This document shows, in pieces, positions 27,468-36,663 of a stretch of DNA of 64,000 bases (within the stretch, counting starts at the first letter, position 1; the number at the start of each line of letters is the position of its first letter). The stretch lies in NCBI RefSeq assembly GCF_020667835.1, contig NZ_JAFMPR010000006.1, positions 62,001 to 126,000 on the forward strand, written 5' to 3'. The notes beneath the pieces were generated by a model. That model had not been told where the DNA came from. It made no database searches and was given only the letters and a program-made list of their open reading frames with translations. This stretch comes from Roseibaca sp. Y0-43. GTDB taxonomy: Bacteria; Pseudomonadota; Alphaproteobacteria; Rhodobacterales; Rhodobacteraceae. Position numbers and translations under genes: made by a program.

Positions 27468-28871
27468 ATGCTAAGGCTGAACGGTCTGACAGGGGGTCTT
27501 GCGGGTGTCGCGATCGTGGTGGCGGGCTTCGTGGCCAGCACAATCATCGCACCGCCAAGCCCGCGTCAGCAGATCGCGACCCCTGCGGTAGCGCCCGCGC
27601 AGATGCCTGCCGAACCGAGCGCAGAGCCACCCGCCCCGAGCGACGCGGTTGAAGATGCCGCAGAGGATGCGGCCCCCTTGGCAGACGACGAGCCCACAGC
27701 AGCAGAGCCCTCGGCCGAGCAACCAATGGACATGGCCGCGCCAGAGCAACCGACGGACGAAGCGCCAAACCCGGCCCCCGCGATGGCGGCAGAAGACAAG
27801 CCCGACCCTGCCGCAGAGGCCCCTCTGGCCGACATGCCCCCCAGCCGGCCGCAGCTGGCCGATCCCGAACGCCCGGATACCCCGGCGGCGATGGCCGACG
27901 CCGCGCCCCCCGCGCTGCCAGAGCCAATGCTGCGCCCGGCCCCTGGTGGCCTGCCGGGTGCGCCTGTGCCCCCGCGCGACGCGCCGCTACCAGCCAGCCC
28001 GGACGCGCCGCAGGGCCAAGAGGATGCGGCAAGCGCGCCGGAAAACGGCACCACCCTGCCCGACCCCGCCGATAGCCCGGCCCCAAGCCCAGAGGATACG
28101 CCCAGCCTGCCCGGCACCCGCGTTGCAGGCCTGCCCGGAACACCCGCCACCCAGCCGGACCCGGCCGATGCGCCAGAGGCAGACACCCCCACCGCGACCG
28201 CGCTGGAACGCAACAGCAGCTTTGACGGCACGCTCAGCGGCGGGCCGCTGATGGCGATCATCCTGAACGATCCGGGCCTACCCACGCCCTTGCGCCGGGC
28301 GCTCGCCGCGCTGGACCTGCCCGTCACCATCGCGCTGAACCCGATGGACCCCAGTGCCAGCCAAGGGGCCGAGATCTATCGCGAGGCCGGCAAAGAGGTG
28401 CTGATCCTTGCCAATGGCCTGCCCGACGGCGCGCGTGCCAGTGATCTGGACGTCACCTTCAGCGCATGGTTCGACAGCCTGCCGCAAGCGGTGGGCGTGC
28501 TGGACCTGCCGCGCGGCGGTTTCGCCCGCAATGCAGCGCTGACAAGCGGTGTCCTGCCGCTGATCGCGCGCGACGGCCATGGGCTGGTCAGTTTCGCGGG
28601 TGGCCTGTCGCGCATCGGCACCGCCGCCGAAGCCGAAGGCGTGCCCCATGCCGAGGTGTTCCGCGTGCTGGATGACGAGGACCAAAGCCCCTTCACCATC
28701 CGCCGCTACCTTGACCGCGCGGTGTTTCAGGCCAGCCAGATTGGCGAGGTTCTGGTCTTTGGCGACGCCGCCAATGACGCCACTATGGAAGCGCTGGAGC
28801 TGTGGCGCAGCGACGGGCGCGCCGATCAGGTCGCGGTCGTGCCGGTCTCTGCCATTTTGCTGACGCGCTAG
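27468..28871 (+). CDS. Divergent polysaccharide deacetylase family protein with long Pro/Ala/acidic linker
   Basis: A 467-residue protein in three parts: an N-terminal membrane helix ([20 protein letters not shown]), about 210 residues of low-complexity Pro, Ala, Glu and Asp, and a C-terminal domain of about 200 residues. That domain, starting near [20 protein letters not shown] and including [17 protein letters not shown] and [14 protein letters not shown], resembles the divergent polysaccharide deacetylase (YibQ-like) fold. It probably stands in the periplasm at the end of a flexible spacer. Whether it is active is not known. AGGAG precedes ATG 27468. The gene diverges from trpG. Confidence 0.8.
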   Translation: MLRLNGLTGGLAGVAIVVAGFVASTIIAPPSPRQQIATPAVAPAQMPAEPSAEPPAPSDAVEDAAEDAAPLADDEPTAAEPSAEQPMDMAAPEQPTDEAPNPAPAMAAEDKPDPAAEAPLADMPPSRPQLADPERPDTPAAMADAAPPALPEPMLRPAPGGLPGAPVPPRDAPLPASPDAPQGQEDAASAPENGTTLPDPADSPAPSPEDTPSLPGTRVAGLPGTPATQPDPADAPEADTPTATALERNSSFDGTLSGGPLMAIILNDPGLPTPLRRALAALDLPVTIALNPMDPSASQGAEIYREAGKEVLILANGLPDGARASDLDVTFSAWFDSLPQAVGVLDLPRGGFARNAALTSGVLPLIARDGHGLVSFAGGLSRIGTAAEAEGVPHAEVFRVLDDEDQSPFTIRRYLDRAVFQASQIGEVLVFGDAANDATMEALELWRSDGRADQVAVVPVSAILLTR

Positions 28872-28884
28872 GGCAAAGGCACGG

Positions 28885-29253
28885 TCAACCTTTGGCAAAG
28901 GCCCGGCTGGACACCTGTATCGCATTGCCAGACGGATCTTTCGCATTGGCGAAGCAATAGCCATCAGCCCGGTGCAGGGGGCCAAAACGCAAGCCGTCCT
29001 GCGCCGCCCTGTCGCAAAAAGCGGGCACGTCCGGCACATCGAACACCAGCTTGGCCTGCACCTGCCCTTGTTTTTGTCCCTGACTGGCCGGGTGCAGAAG
29101 GATCACCGCGCCGCCCTCGGGCGCAACAAGTTCGACCAAGCGGTCATCGCCCTGCCCCGGTTTGACCGAAAAACCGAAATGACGGGTGTAAAACGCCACC
29201 ATGTCATCCATTTTCGGCGAATATAGGATCACGCGACCCAAGGTAGCTGTCAT
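28885..29253 (-). CDS. VOC-superfamily (glyoxalase-like) protein
   Basis: A 122-residue two-module beta-alpha-beta-beta-beta protein: GRVILYSPKMDDMVAFYTRHFGF starts the first module and GQVQAKLVFDVPDVPAFCDR the second. The end DGYCFANAKDPSGNAIQVSSR is typical of the family's metal-ligand strand. Members include glyoxalases, fosfomycin-resistance enzymes and dioxygenases, so no exact role can be given. It is convergent with the deacetylase-like gene and has no obvious operon partner. Confidence 0.85.
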   Translation of the reverse strand: MTATLGRVILYSPKMDDMVAFYTRHFGFSVKPGQGDDRLVELVAPEGGAVILLHPASQGQKQGQVQAKLVFDVPDVPAFCDRAAQDGLRFGPLHRADGYCFANAKDPSGNAIQVSSRAFAKG

Positions 29254-29366
29254 TGGCCTTTACCCTTGCAACTTGGTGCGACCACAATCCTACCACAGCG
29301 ATAACCGCACCGTTGCGCCGAAAAACGCCTTGCGTTTGTGCCGCCATCCCATAGGAAAGGGCGCGT

Positions 29367-29451
29367 GCGGGCGTGGCGGAATGGTAGACGCAAGCGACTT
29401 AAAATCGCTCGAGCCTTGCTCGTGCGGGTTCAAGTCCCGCCGCCCGCACCA
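29367..29451 (+). tRNA. tRNA-Leu (anticodon UAA)
   Basis: Acceptor GCGGGCG (29367-29373) pairs with CGCCCGC (29441-29447), followed by discriminator A and an encoded CCA ending at 29451. The anticodon loop reads CTTAAAA, giving TAA. The long variable arm expected of tRNA-Leu is seen (GAGCCTTGCTC), and the T loop GTTCAAGTC is normal. Length is 85 bases. Confidence 0.96.
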
Positions 29452-29455
29452 CGCG

Positions 29456-30460
29456 TTACTCTGCCGAGATCTGAATTACGATATTGCCGACAACGCCGCC
29501 GGCTTCCAAAGCCTCATGCGCCTGGGCCGTGTCTGCCATGGCGAAGCGCGCGCCGATGCGCGGTGTCAATTGGCCTGCCGCCAGCATCCGGCCAATATCG
29601 GCAATCGCGGCGGCCTTGGCGCTTGCGCTCATGGAATAGACGACGAAGGGTTGCACCGCGATGTTGCGAAAGGCCAGCGGGTAGAAGGGCACTTCCGGCG
29701 CGAGGTTCGTGGCAGTCGCATAGGCCCCGACGGTCGCGCCCACCTTCAAAAACGCAGGGTAAAGCGCCACATGGGCCGCGAAATCGACATCGGCCACATG
29801 GTCAACCCCTTCTGGTGCAAGGGTTTGCAGACGCGCGACAAGGTCTTCGTCACGGTAGTTCACGGTGGCATCGGCCCCGGCCTGCATGGCGATCTGCGCC
29901 TTTACGTCGCTGCTGACGGTGGCGATGACGCGCGCACACATGGCCTTGGCAATCTGGATCGCGGAATGCCCCACGGCCCCCGCGCCGCCCGTGACCAGCA
30001 CCGTCTTGCCCGCCACATCACCGCCGCAGGTCACGGCCCGATGCGCAGTCATGGCCGGCACGCCAAGGCAAGCCCCTTCGTCAAAGCCGGTGTTCTCGGG
30101 CAAGGGCACCGCAAGGCCATCGGGCACACAAACATATTCCGCCGCCGTGCCAACCGTGCCTTGGCTCAGCCCGCCGCCTGCGCGGTTCACCTCGTATAAC
30201 CAGACGCGCGCGCCGATGCGGGCAGGGTCCACGCCTTTGCCCACGGCGTCGATCACGCCGGCACCGTCGTTATGGATAATGACACGATCGGCCACCATCG
30301 GCCCTTGCGCACCCGCGCGCACCTTCACATCCGACGGGTTCAGGCCAGAGGCCACGACCCGCACACGCACCTCGCCCTCAGTAGGGTCTGGCCGGGCGAT
30401 CTCTGCCAGTGCAAGGGTCTGTGCCGCTGCCCCGCGTGCGGTGTTCACGATCGCTTTCAT
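29456..30460 (-). CDS. Zinc-independent MDR-family oxidoreductase (NADPH:quinone reductase-like)
   Basis: A 334-residue medium-chain dehydrogenase/reductase. The N-terminal GroES-like domain has VRVVASGLNPSDVKVRAG; the Rossmann domain has TVLVTGGAGAVGHSAIQIAK for NADPH. The catalytic-zinc cysteine and structural-zinc cysteine cluster of alcohol dehydrogenases are absent, which points to the quinone-reductase group. The start ATG 30460 has AGGAAGG upstream. Its stop is only five bases from the 3' end of tRNA-Leu on the other strand. Substrate not known. Confidence 0.88.
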   Translation of the reverse strand: MKAIVNTARGAAAQTLALAEIARPDPTEGEVRVRVVASGLNPSDVKVRAGAQGPMVADRVIIHNDGAGVIDAVGKGVDPARIGARVWLYEVNRAGGGLSQGTVGTAAEYVCVPDGLAVPLPENTGFDEGACLGVPAMTAHRAVTCGGDVAGKTVLVTGGAGAVGHSAIQIAKAMCARVIATVSSDVKAQIAMQAGADATVNYRDEDLVARLQTLAPEGVDHVADVDFAAHVALYPAFLKVGATVGAYATATNLAPEVPFYPLAFRNIAVQPFVVYSMSASAKAAAIADIGRMLAAGQLTPRIGARFAMADTAQAHEALEAGGVVGNIVIQISAE

Positions 30461-30700
30461 GTCTGGTGCCTTCCTGTTCGTTCTTCGAGCGCGCCGGTTT
30501 TCACATTGAATAAAAGCTAATCCGACCCCGCAGCCAAACCAGAGCAGACGCGCCCGAAGGCCCGAAATGCCGCCCAATACCCCCATGTTCCCTTGACCGA
30601 AGCCGCGTTCCTGACTATGCGCAGCGTTTAACCTACCGCGACAGCCGCCGCACTTGCGCCGATTCGCTGCGCGATCTCTCCCCAAGGAATACCCCCGACC

Positions 30701-32869
30701 ATGATACCCGCGATTTCCGAAGCGCTTGCCGAGCGTGGCTACGACACGTTGACCCCCGTCCAACAGGCGGTCAATGCACCGGAACTGGCGGATCGCGATT
30801 TGCTGGTTTCGGCCCAGACCGGGTCGGGCAAAACCGTGGGCTTCGGGCTGGCCATCGCGCCCACGCTGTTGGGCGATGCGGGCCAATTCGGCCCGGCCAG
30901 CGCGCCCTTGGCACTGATCGTCGCCCCCACGCGCGAACTGGCCAGCCAGGTCATGCGCGAGCTGACTTGGCTTTATGCCCGCACCGGGGCCGTGGTCACA
31001 TCCTGCGTGGGCGGCATGGACATGCGCACCGAACGCCGCGCGCTGGAGCGGGGCGCGCATATCGTGGTCGGCACACCGGGCCGCCTGCGCGACCATATCG
31101 AGCGCGGCGGTCTGGACCTGAGCGACATTCGCGCCGTGGTGCTGGACGAAGCGGACGAGATGCTCGACATGGGGTTCCGCGAAGATCTGGAATTCATGCT
31201 GGCCGAAGCGCCGGATGACCGCCGCACGCTGCTGTTTTCCGCCACCGTGCCGCCCATGATCGCAACGCTTGCGCAGCAATACCAGCGCGATGCCGAACGC
31301 ATCAGCACGCTGGGCGGGGCCAAGCAACACGCGGACATCGCCTATCAGGCGGTCCGCGTGGCGCAATCGGATGTGGACAATGCCATCTTCAACCTGCTGC
31401 GCTTTCACCATGATGAAAGCGCGCTGGTCTTCGCCAATACCCGCGCCATGGTCGCCCATCTGACCGCGCGGCTGGCCAATCGCGGGCTACAGGTTGTCAG
31501 CCTGTCGGGCGAGCTGAGCCAGACCGAACGCACCCATGCGCTGCAAGCCATGCGCGACGGGCGCGCGCGGGTTTGCGTGGCAACAGATGTGGCCGCGCGC
31601 GGTATTGATCTGCCCAAGTTGAACCTTGTCATTCATGCCGAATTGCCCACCAACACCGAAACGCTGCTGCACCGCTCTGGCCGCACGGGGCGCGCCGGGC
31701 GCAAAGGGATCTCTGCGCTTATCGTGCCGCCGAAAGCGCGCGCGCGGGCCGAACGCCTGCTGAAATGGGCCAAGATCACCGCCGACTGGGTCGAAGCCCC
31801 TTCGGTCGAGGATATTCTGGCCCGCGACGAAGAGCGGCTTTTGTCCGACCCGGTCTGGTCTGACGAAGCAACCGAAACCGAAGCGGCCTTCGCCGAGAAG
31901 CTGCTTGCCCGCCACGCGCCCGCGCAGATCGCGGCGGCCTATCTGCGGCTGTATCAGTCGCGCCACGCGGCCCCCGAAGACCTGCTTCCGCCCGACACCA
32001 AACCCACCCGGCGCGAGAAAGCGCCCTTTGGCCCCAGCCGTTGGGTGGCCCTGTCCGTGGGCCGCGCCGAGCGCGCCGAGGCGCGCTGGCTGTTGCCGCT
32101 GCTGTGCCGCACCGGCGGCCTGGACAAGGCCGCCATCGGCGCGATTCGGGTGCAGGACAGCGAAACCTATGTCGAGATCGCGGCGGCCAGCGTGGACAGT
32201 TTCATCGCCGGTCTGGGCGATGGCGGCACGCTGGAAGACGGTGTCAGCGCGCGGCTGATGGACAGCGCGCCCGACCTGGCGCCCGCCTCGCGCGGGCCAC
32301 GGCCGGATCGCGGCGACCGCGCCGAGCGACCTGCCCGGCCAGAGCGTAAGGACCGTGACTCGCGGCCGCCGCGCGAGGACCGGCCAGAACGGCCCCGTGC
32401 CGCGCCCTCTGACAAGCCCAGCGGCCCAAAGCCGAAATGGGACAAGCCGAAATCCGAGCGCAGCTTTGCCGACAAGCCCAAGCCACGCAGCGACGCGCCC
32501 AAGCCCTATGAAAAGCGCCCTGCTCGCGACGACCGACCCCAAGCCGAGCGGCCCCAATCGGATCGCCCGAAGCGCGCCGATGGTCCTGCGAATTACGACC
32601 GCAGCGCCCCGCGCCCCACGCGCGAGGACGGGCCGAAATCGAAAGGGTTCAAGCCCAAGCCGGACGGTGGTTTTGGCAAACCCGGTGGCAAGCCGGGGGC
32701 CAAGATCGGGGACCGCCCCACTGGCAAACCCGGCGGCAAACCGATGGGCAAGCCAGCGGGCAAACCCAAGCCCGCCGCCGACCCGCGCGACACTTCGAAA
32801 CGGTTCGTCGCGCCCGGCAAAGGTGGCAACGCAGCACCGCGCAAACCGCGCAGCAAGCCGAAATCCTGA
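30701..32869 (+). CDS. DEAD-box RNA helicase with DbpA-like RNA-binding domain and basic low-complexity tail
   Basis: A 722-residue ATP-dependent RNA helicase. The core (about 1-360) shows the Q motif, AQTGSGKT (I), APTRELA (Ia), GTPGRLRDH (Ib), VLDEADEML (II), FSATVP (III), TDVAARGIDL (V) and HRSGRTGRAGRKG (VI). At about 440-512 a small domain (SRWVALSVGRAERAEARWLL ... SETYVEIAAASVDSF) looks like the DbpA-type RNA-binding domain. The final 200 residues are Arg/Asp/Pro then Gly/Lys/Pro repeats. A role in ribosome assembly or cold response is inference. A strong terminator follows. Confidence 0.93.
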   Translation: MIPAISEALAERGYDTLTPVQQAVNAPELADRDLLVSAQTGSGKTVGFGLAIAPTLLGDAGQFGPASAPLALIVAPTRELASQVMRELTWLYARTGAVVTSCVGGMDMRTERRALERGAHIVVGTPGRLRDHIERGGLDLSDIRAVVLDEADEMLDMGFREDLEFMLAEAPDDRRTLLFSATVPPMIATLAQQYQRDAERISTLGGAKQHADIAYQAVRVAQSDVDNAIFNLLRFHHDESALVFANTRAMVAHLTARLANRGLQVVSLSGELSQTERTHALQAMRDGRARVCVATDVAARGIDLPKLNLVIHAELPTNTETLLHRSGRTGRAGRKGISALIVPPKARARAERLLKWAKITADWVEAPSVEDILARDEERLLSDPVWSDEATETEAAFAEKLLARHAPAQIAAAYLRLYQSRHAAPEDLLPPDTKPTRREKAPFGPSRWVALSVGRAERAEARWLLPLLCRTGGLDKAAIGAIRVQDSETYVEIAAASVDSFIAGLGDGGTLEDGVSARLMDSAPDLAPASRGPRPDRGDRAERPARPERKDRDSRPPREDRPERPRAAPSDKPSGPKPKWDKPKSERSFADKPKPRSDAPKPYEKRPARDDRPQAERPQSDRPKRADGPANYDRSAPRPTREDGPKSKGFKPKPDGGFGKPGGKPGAKIGDRPTGKPGGKPMGKPAGKPKPAADPRDTSKRFVAPGKGGNAAPRKPRSKPKS
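32674..32779 (+). repeat. Gly-Lys-Pro coding repeats in the helicase tail
   Basis: The bases encode repeated GKPGGKPGAK and GKPGGKPMGKPAGKPKP units, reflected as a short imperfect DNA repeat of GGCAAACC(C/G). Such tails bind RNA through charge; length variation between strains would be expected. Confidence 0.6.
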
Positions 32870-32879
32870 GCGAAACATG

Positions 32880-32909
32880 AAAATGCCGCCCCGAACGGGC
32901 GGCATTTTT
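32880..32909 (+). terminator. Intrinsic terminator after the helicase gene
   Basis: AATGCCGCCC (32882-32891) pairs perfectly with GGGCGGCATT (32897-32906) around a CGAAC loop, followed by TTT. The stem extends one or two A-T pairs further. It starts about 11 bases after the TGA. Confidence 0.9.
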
Positions 32910-33016
32910 CAAATCCAGCGCAGACCAAACGGCGCGCAACACGATGGTTCTTGGAAATACCGACACGATATTCGTGACCCCAGAGGGGATAGCTGGATCA
33001 CGATCTTTCGGAAAAT

Positions 33017-33091
33017 TGGAGCGGGCGAGGCGATTCGAACGCCCGACCCTAACCTTGGCAAGGTTATGCTCTACCCCTGAGCTACGCCCGC
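33017..33091 (-). tRNA. tRNA-Gly (anticodon GCC)
   Basis: Read on the minus strand: acceptor GCGGGCG, D arm TAGCTCAGGGGTAGAGCA, anticodon stem-loop CCTTGCCAAGG (anticodon GCC), T arm with GTTCGAATC, acceptor CGCCCGC, then T and an encoded CCA. Length 75 bases. It sits between the helicase terminator and a small plus-strand gene. Confidence 0.97.
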
Positions 33092-33245
33092 TCTCTATGT
33101 GGTGCGATTTAGACAATCGCGCCGGGGGCTGCAAGGGCAAAAACCACCCTCTTTGCAGTTTTCATGACATTTTTTCACGCGCCGTTCATCCGATGCAAAC
33201 CTTTCCAAGCCAGCCTGAAATTCGCCGGACGGAAAGGGGCCAAAG

Positions 33246-33473
33246 ATGACCGATTTCGACACGATTCGCCGGATTATTCTGGCCAATGACCGCGACCGCG
33301 CGACATTGCTGCGCGATCTGGGGGCGATACACCGCACGGAACACATCTTGTCCACGCTGGACCGCCATGCCTTGGCGCGCGACCCGTCACGACCTTCGGT
33401 CGATCACGCCCTGATTGCTGGCTTAGTGCGGGCGGGTGGCGTGGTCAGTCGCGGAAATGACGGCTGTCCTTGA
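33246..33473 (+). CDS. Small hypothetical protein (75 residues)
   Basis: Starts MTDFDTIRRIILANDRDRAT after a fair ribosome site (AAAGGGG) and is mostly predicted helix with many Arg and Asp. Codon choice over the first 50 codons is like that of neighbouring genes, which supports coding; the last codons (CGA, CCT, TTA) are less typical. Its final 29 bases overlap the 3' end of the convergent J-domain gene. I recognise no family. Confidence 0.5.
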   Translation: MTDFDTIRRIILANDRDRATLLRDLGAIHRTEHILSTLDRHALARDPSRPSVDHALIAGLVRAGGVVSRGNDGCP

Positions 33474-34080
33474 TCTGGTCCCAGGCCCAGACAACCTCTT
33501 GCAAGCGGTCCTCGTCATTGCGCGCGCCCGAGTTGCGGTCCGGGTGCAGGTCTTTGACAAGGCTTTTGTATTGCTTGCGAATCTCTGCGCGGGTCCAGGT
33601 GTCGCGCGCGTCCAGAATTTCCAGCGCCTTGCGTTCGGGCGCGGGCAGTTTGCGGGTGCCGCCGCTTGGGCTGCCCTTGCCAGGGTTGCGCGTGGCATTG
33701 TCGCCCAGCACCTGGTGCGGGTCTTCGATGCCAAGGCGTTGCCACGCCAGCCGCTCGTCTTTTGACCCAAAGGGCTGGGTTGCCTTGCCCCAGATGCGGT
33801 CACGCTCCATCGCGTCCATCATCTCGGCCTCTGTCTGGCCTTCGAAGTAGTTCCATTTCAGGTTGTATTCTCGGGCGTGATCCTTGCAGAACCAGAAATA
33901 CTCGTTCAGCAGGTCCGGCGATTTCGGACAGCGGTATTTGCCGTCTTCCTTGCAACCAGGCTGCTCGCATTGCCGGACAGAGGTTTCCCACGCGCCCGAC
34001 ATGCCGCGCCGCCCGCGGGCACGCTTCTTCTTGTCGCTGGCTGCGCTGATGTCGAAATCGAAAGGGGCTTTGCGGTCCAT
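33445..34080 (-). CDS. J-domain protein with N-terminal Cys/His cluster
   Basis: A 211-residue DnaJ-like co-chaperone. The J domain is at the C-terminus (about 155-211), with the Hsp70-stimulating HPD tripeptide in SLVKDLHPDRNSGARNDEDR and the aromatic run EVVWAWDQIKD near the end. The N-terminal part has four cysteines and a His (CEQPGC, YRCPKS, FWFCKDHARE), which may bind zinc. It lacks the Gly/Phe and substrate domains of DnaJ, so it is an atypical class III J-protein that probably recruits DnaK to one partner. It diverges from bolA. Confidence 0.88.
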   Translation of the reverse strand: MDRKAPFDFDISAASDKKKRARGRRGMSGAWETSVRQCEQPGCKEDGKYRCPKSPDLLNEYFWFCKDHAREYNLKWNYFEGQTEAEMMDAMERDRIWGKATQPFGSKDERLAWQRLGIEDPHQVLGDNATRNPGKGSPSGGTRKLPAPERKALEILDARDTWTRAEIRKQYKSLVKDLHPDRNSGARNDEDRLQEVVWAWDQIKDSRHFRD

Positions 34081-34216
34081 GTCTTGCTCGGCTGTCTCTG
34101 CGCTTTGGCGTCGGTGTTTTCTGGCTGCTCAAGATAGCACCCGTTCGGGGCTTTTCGACCAGAGGGCGCGATACTAGTTATCTTTCGCGAAGGATTGAAG
34201 AGGAACCCGACAGACA

Positions 34217-34474
34217 ATGCTGATTCGTGATGAAATAGAACAAAAGCTGCAAAACGCCTTCGCCCCGCGCGAGCTGGAGGTGGTCGATGACAGCGAAAGC
34301 CATCGCGGCCATGGCGGCTGGCAAGAAGGCGGGCAGACCCATTTCAACCTGCGCATTCGCGCGGCGCAATTTGCGGATATGGGGCGGCTGGCCCGCCACC
34401 GCGCGGTGCATGATGCCTTGGGCGCGGATCTGGTGGGGCGCATTCATGCGCTTGCGATGGATATTGACGGCTGA
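34217..34474 (+). CDS. bolA: BolA-family protein
   Basis: An 85-residue protein with the BolA fold: MLIRDEIEQKLQNAFAPREL, then VVDDSESHRGHGG and the helix-turn-helix-like FADMGRLARHRAVHDALG, ending in GRIHALAMDIDG. The conserved His of SHRGHGG and RHRAVH are candidate iron-sulfur ligands. BolA proteins usually pair with monothiol glutaredoxins in iron sensing or cluster transfer, or act as regulators; which applies here cannot be seen. It diverges from the J-domain gene. Confidence 0.92.
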   Translation: MLIRDEIEQKLQNAFAPRELEVVDDSESHRGHGGWQEGGQTHFNLRIRAAQFADMGRLARHRAVHDALGADLVGRIHALAMDIDG

Positions 34475-34520
34475 CATAAGCGAACCTGAAGGGCGACTGC
34501 CCGCAGCATAATCCACGCTT

Positions 34521-35468
34521 ATGAAAATCACCCTTCGTCAACTTCACTACTTTCGCGCGCTGGCGCAGACCCGCAGTTTTGGGCGCGCGGCGGGCTTGGT
34601 CAATGTCAGCCAACCCGCACTGTCGATGCAGATCAAGGAGCTGGAAGCGATCCTTGGCACGCCGCTGATAGAGCGCAACCCCCGCGATCTGCGCCTGACG
34701 CGGGCCGGGCGCAGCGTGCTGGAGCGTGCCGACCGTATTCTGGCCGAAGCGATGGAGCTGGAGGCCGATGCCCGCCATGCGCGCGGCTTGGGCGAGCTGA
34801 ATATCGGGATGATCCCGACCGTGGCCCCCTATCTGCTGCCCGGCACGCTGGCCGCCTTGCGCGCCGCAGACATCACCCGCGAGTTGCGCCTACGCGAATC
34901 GCAGACCGCCAACTTGCTGGACGGGCTGCGCGACGGGCGGCTGGATGCGGTCGTGCTGGCCGACCCGGCCCCCGCGCCCGACTTGATCGCGCACCCGCTG
35001 TTCACCGACGGCTTCGTGCTGGCAGGCAGCGCCGCGCGCTTGCAAGCCCTGGGCAACAGCCCCGAAGCCTTGCGCCCGGTGGGACTACCCGCCGACCAGC
35101 TTTTGTTGTTGGACGAAGGGCATTGCTTGGCCGACAAGGCGCTGGAGGTTTGCGCGCTCGACCGTCGCCAGACCCGGCTGGATCTGGGCGCGTCGTCGCT
35201 TTCCACGCTTTGCGGGCTTGTGGCGCAAGGGTTCGGGCTGACCTTGCTGCCAGAAATCGCGCTGGGCACTGAAACACGCGGCACGCCGTCGCTGGCCCTG
35301 CGCCGGTTCGACGCCCCCGAACCTGCCCGCCAAGTGACCCTGCTGCGCCGCGCGGGCAGCACGCAGGCCGACTGGTTCGCGGAACTGGCGCAACATATCC
35401 AGCAAGCTGCGCAGACGCTGCTGGCCGACGCGCGGCGCATCGCGCCGCCGGCAGCACGTCCTGCCTGA
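34521..35468 (+). CDS. oxyR: OxyR-type LysR transcriptional regulator
   Basis: A 315-residue LysR protein. The N-terminal winged helix is MKITLRQLHYFRALAQTRSF and VNVSQPALSMQIKELE. In the sensor domain, Cys202 and Cys211 lie in DEGHCLADKALEVCALDR, the same nine-residue spacing and context as the redox-active pair of E. coli OxyR; I therefore call it a peroxide sensor and not merely a LysR protein. No catalase or peroxiredoxin gene adjoins it, so its targets are elsewhere. It is 46 bases after bolA. Confidence 0.88.
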   Translation: MKITLRQLHYFRALAQTRSFGRAAGLVNVSQPALSMQIKELEAILGTPLIERNPRDLRLTRAGRSVLERADRILAEAMELEADARHARGLGELNIGMIPTVAPYLLPGTLAALRAADITRELRLRESQTANLLDGLRDGRLDAVVLADPAPAPDLIAHPLFTDGFVLAGSAARLQALGNSPEALRPVGLPADQLLLLDEGHCLADKALEVCALDRRQTRLDLGASSLSTLCGLVAQGFGLTLLPEIALGTETRGTPSLALRRFDAPEPARQVTLLRRAGSTQADWFAELAQHIQQAAQTLLADARRIAPPAARPA

Positions 35469-35569
35469 GCTTTCGGCATGTGCGCCTTGCATGGCCGTCA
35501 TGCCGGGCTTGCGTTGTTTTCGGGCGTCAGGCGCGTTATATGAAACGGCAATCCTGAGGAGGACATTGC

Positions 35570-36517
35570 GTGCGCGATCTGAAACTGCCCGACCAACGCC
35601 ACCCGGAAAAAGCCCATCGTCCGGTGCAGGCGCAGCCCAAGAAACCCGACTGGATTCGGGTCAAGGCACCGGGGGGCGCAGGCTATGCCGAAACCCACAA
35701 GATCATGCGCGAGCACAAGCTGACAACGGTCTGCGAAGAAGCAGGCTGCCCGAATGTCGGCGAATGCTGGTCCCAAGGTCACGCCACCATGATGATCATG
35801 GGCGAGATCTGCACCCGCGGCTGCACCTTCTGCAACGTGGCCACCGGCCGCCCCGATACGCTCGATGCGTTCGAACCGGGGCGCGTGGCCCATGCGGTCG
35901 AAAAGCTGGGGCTGAAACATGTGGTCATCACCTCTGTCGACCGCGATGATCTGGACGATGGCGGGGCCGAGCATTTCGCCCAGACCATTCGCGCCGTGCG
36001 CCACCGCAGCCCCGACACGACGATCGAAATCCTGACGCCCGATTTCCTGAAATGCGGGCCGGAAGCGCTGGAAATCGTGGTCGAGGCGAAACCGGACGTG
36101 TTCAACCACAACCTTGAAACCGTGCCGGGCCTCTATCCGACCGTGCGCCCCGGCGCGCGCTACTTCCACAGCCTGCGCCTGTTGCAGCGGGTGAAAGAGC
36201 TGGACCCGACCATGTTCACCAAATCGGGCATCATGGTGGGTTTGGGCGAGGAGCGCCAAGGCGTGTTGCAGGTCATGGATGACATGCGCAGCGCCGATGT
36301 GGATTTCATGACCATCGGCCAATACCTGCAACCCACGCCGCGCCATCACCGCGTTGACCGTTTCGTCACACCGGATGAGTTCAAGAGCTACGAGAAAGCG
36401 GCACTTGGCAAAGGCTTCCTGATGGTGTCGGCCACGCCGCTGACGCGCTCCAGCTACCACGCGGGCGACGATTTCGCGCGCCTGCGTGCCGCGCGTCTGG
36501 CCAAGTTCGCGGTCTAG
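35570..36517 (+). CDS. lipA: Lipoyl synthase
   Basis: Radical-SAM enzyme that inserts two sulfurs into octanoyl groups on E2 and H proteins. The 315 residues carry the N-terminal auxiliary-cluster cysteines ([19 protein letters not shown]) and the radical-SAM motif [10 protein letters not shown]. The C-terminal [14 protein letters not shown] holds the RSSYHA serine that ligates the auxiliary cluster. The start is GTG 35570 behind a strong GAGGAGG. Preceded by oxyR, 101 bases away, and followed by the rpe leader. Confidence 0.97.
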   Translation: MRDLKLPDQRHPEKAHRPVQAQPKKPDWIRVKAPGGAGYAETHKIMREHKLTTVCEEAGCPNVGECWSQGHATMMIMGEICTRGCTFCNVATGRPDTLDAFEPGRVAHAVEKLGLKHVVITSVDRDDLDDGGAEHFAQTIRAVRHRSPDTTIEILTPDFLKCGPEALEIVVEAKPDVFNHNLETVPGLYPTVRPGARYFHSLRLLQRVKELDPTMFTKSGIMVGLGEERQGVLQVMDDMRSADVDFMTIGQYLQPTPRHHRVDRFVTPDEFKSYEKAALGKGFLMVSATPLTRSSYHAGDDFARLRAARLAKFAV

Positions 36518-36592
36518 GGCTGCCCGGTCAGGCGGGGCAAAGCGGCCTATGCCAAAGGCGGGTGTATTTGTCGCAAGATGACATGGGCTCTG

Positions 36593-36638
36593 GGGGTGCA
36601 TTTACCCGGAGAGCGGCGTAATAGGTCCGTAGCACCCC
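36593..36638 (+). other. Inverted repeat in the rpe leader
   Basis: GGGGTGC (36593-36599) and GCACCCC (36632-36638) are perfect partners 32 bases apart, with a possible inner CGGA/TCCG step. They end 25 bases before the rpe start. A regulatory fold is possible; I match it to no known family. Confidence 0.35.
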
Positions 36639-36663
36639 GACTCAGCCAAAAAAGGCCCAGCCC

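Noticed and set aside
33017-33091. A protein-coding frame across the tRNA-Gly
   Set aside because: The stretch folds as a complete tRNA with an encoded CCA; the overlapping 101-codon frame has no support.
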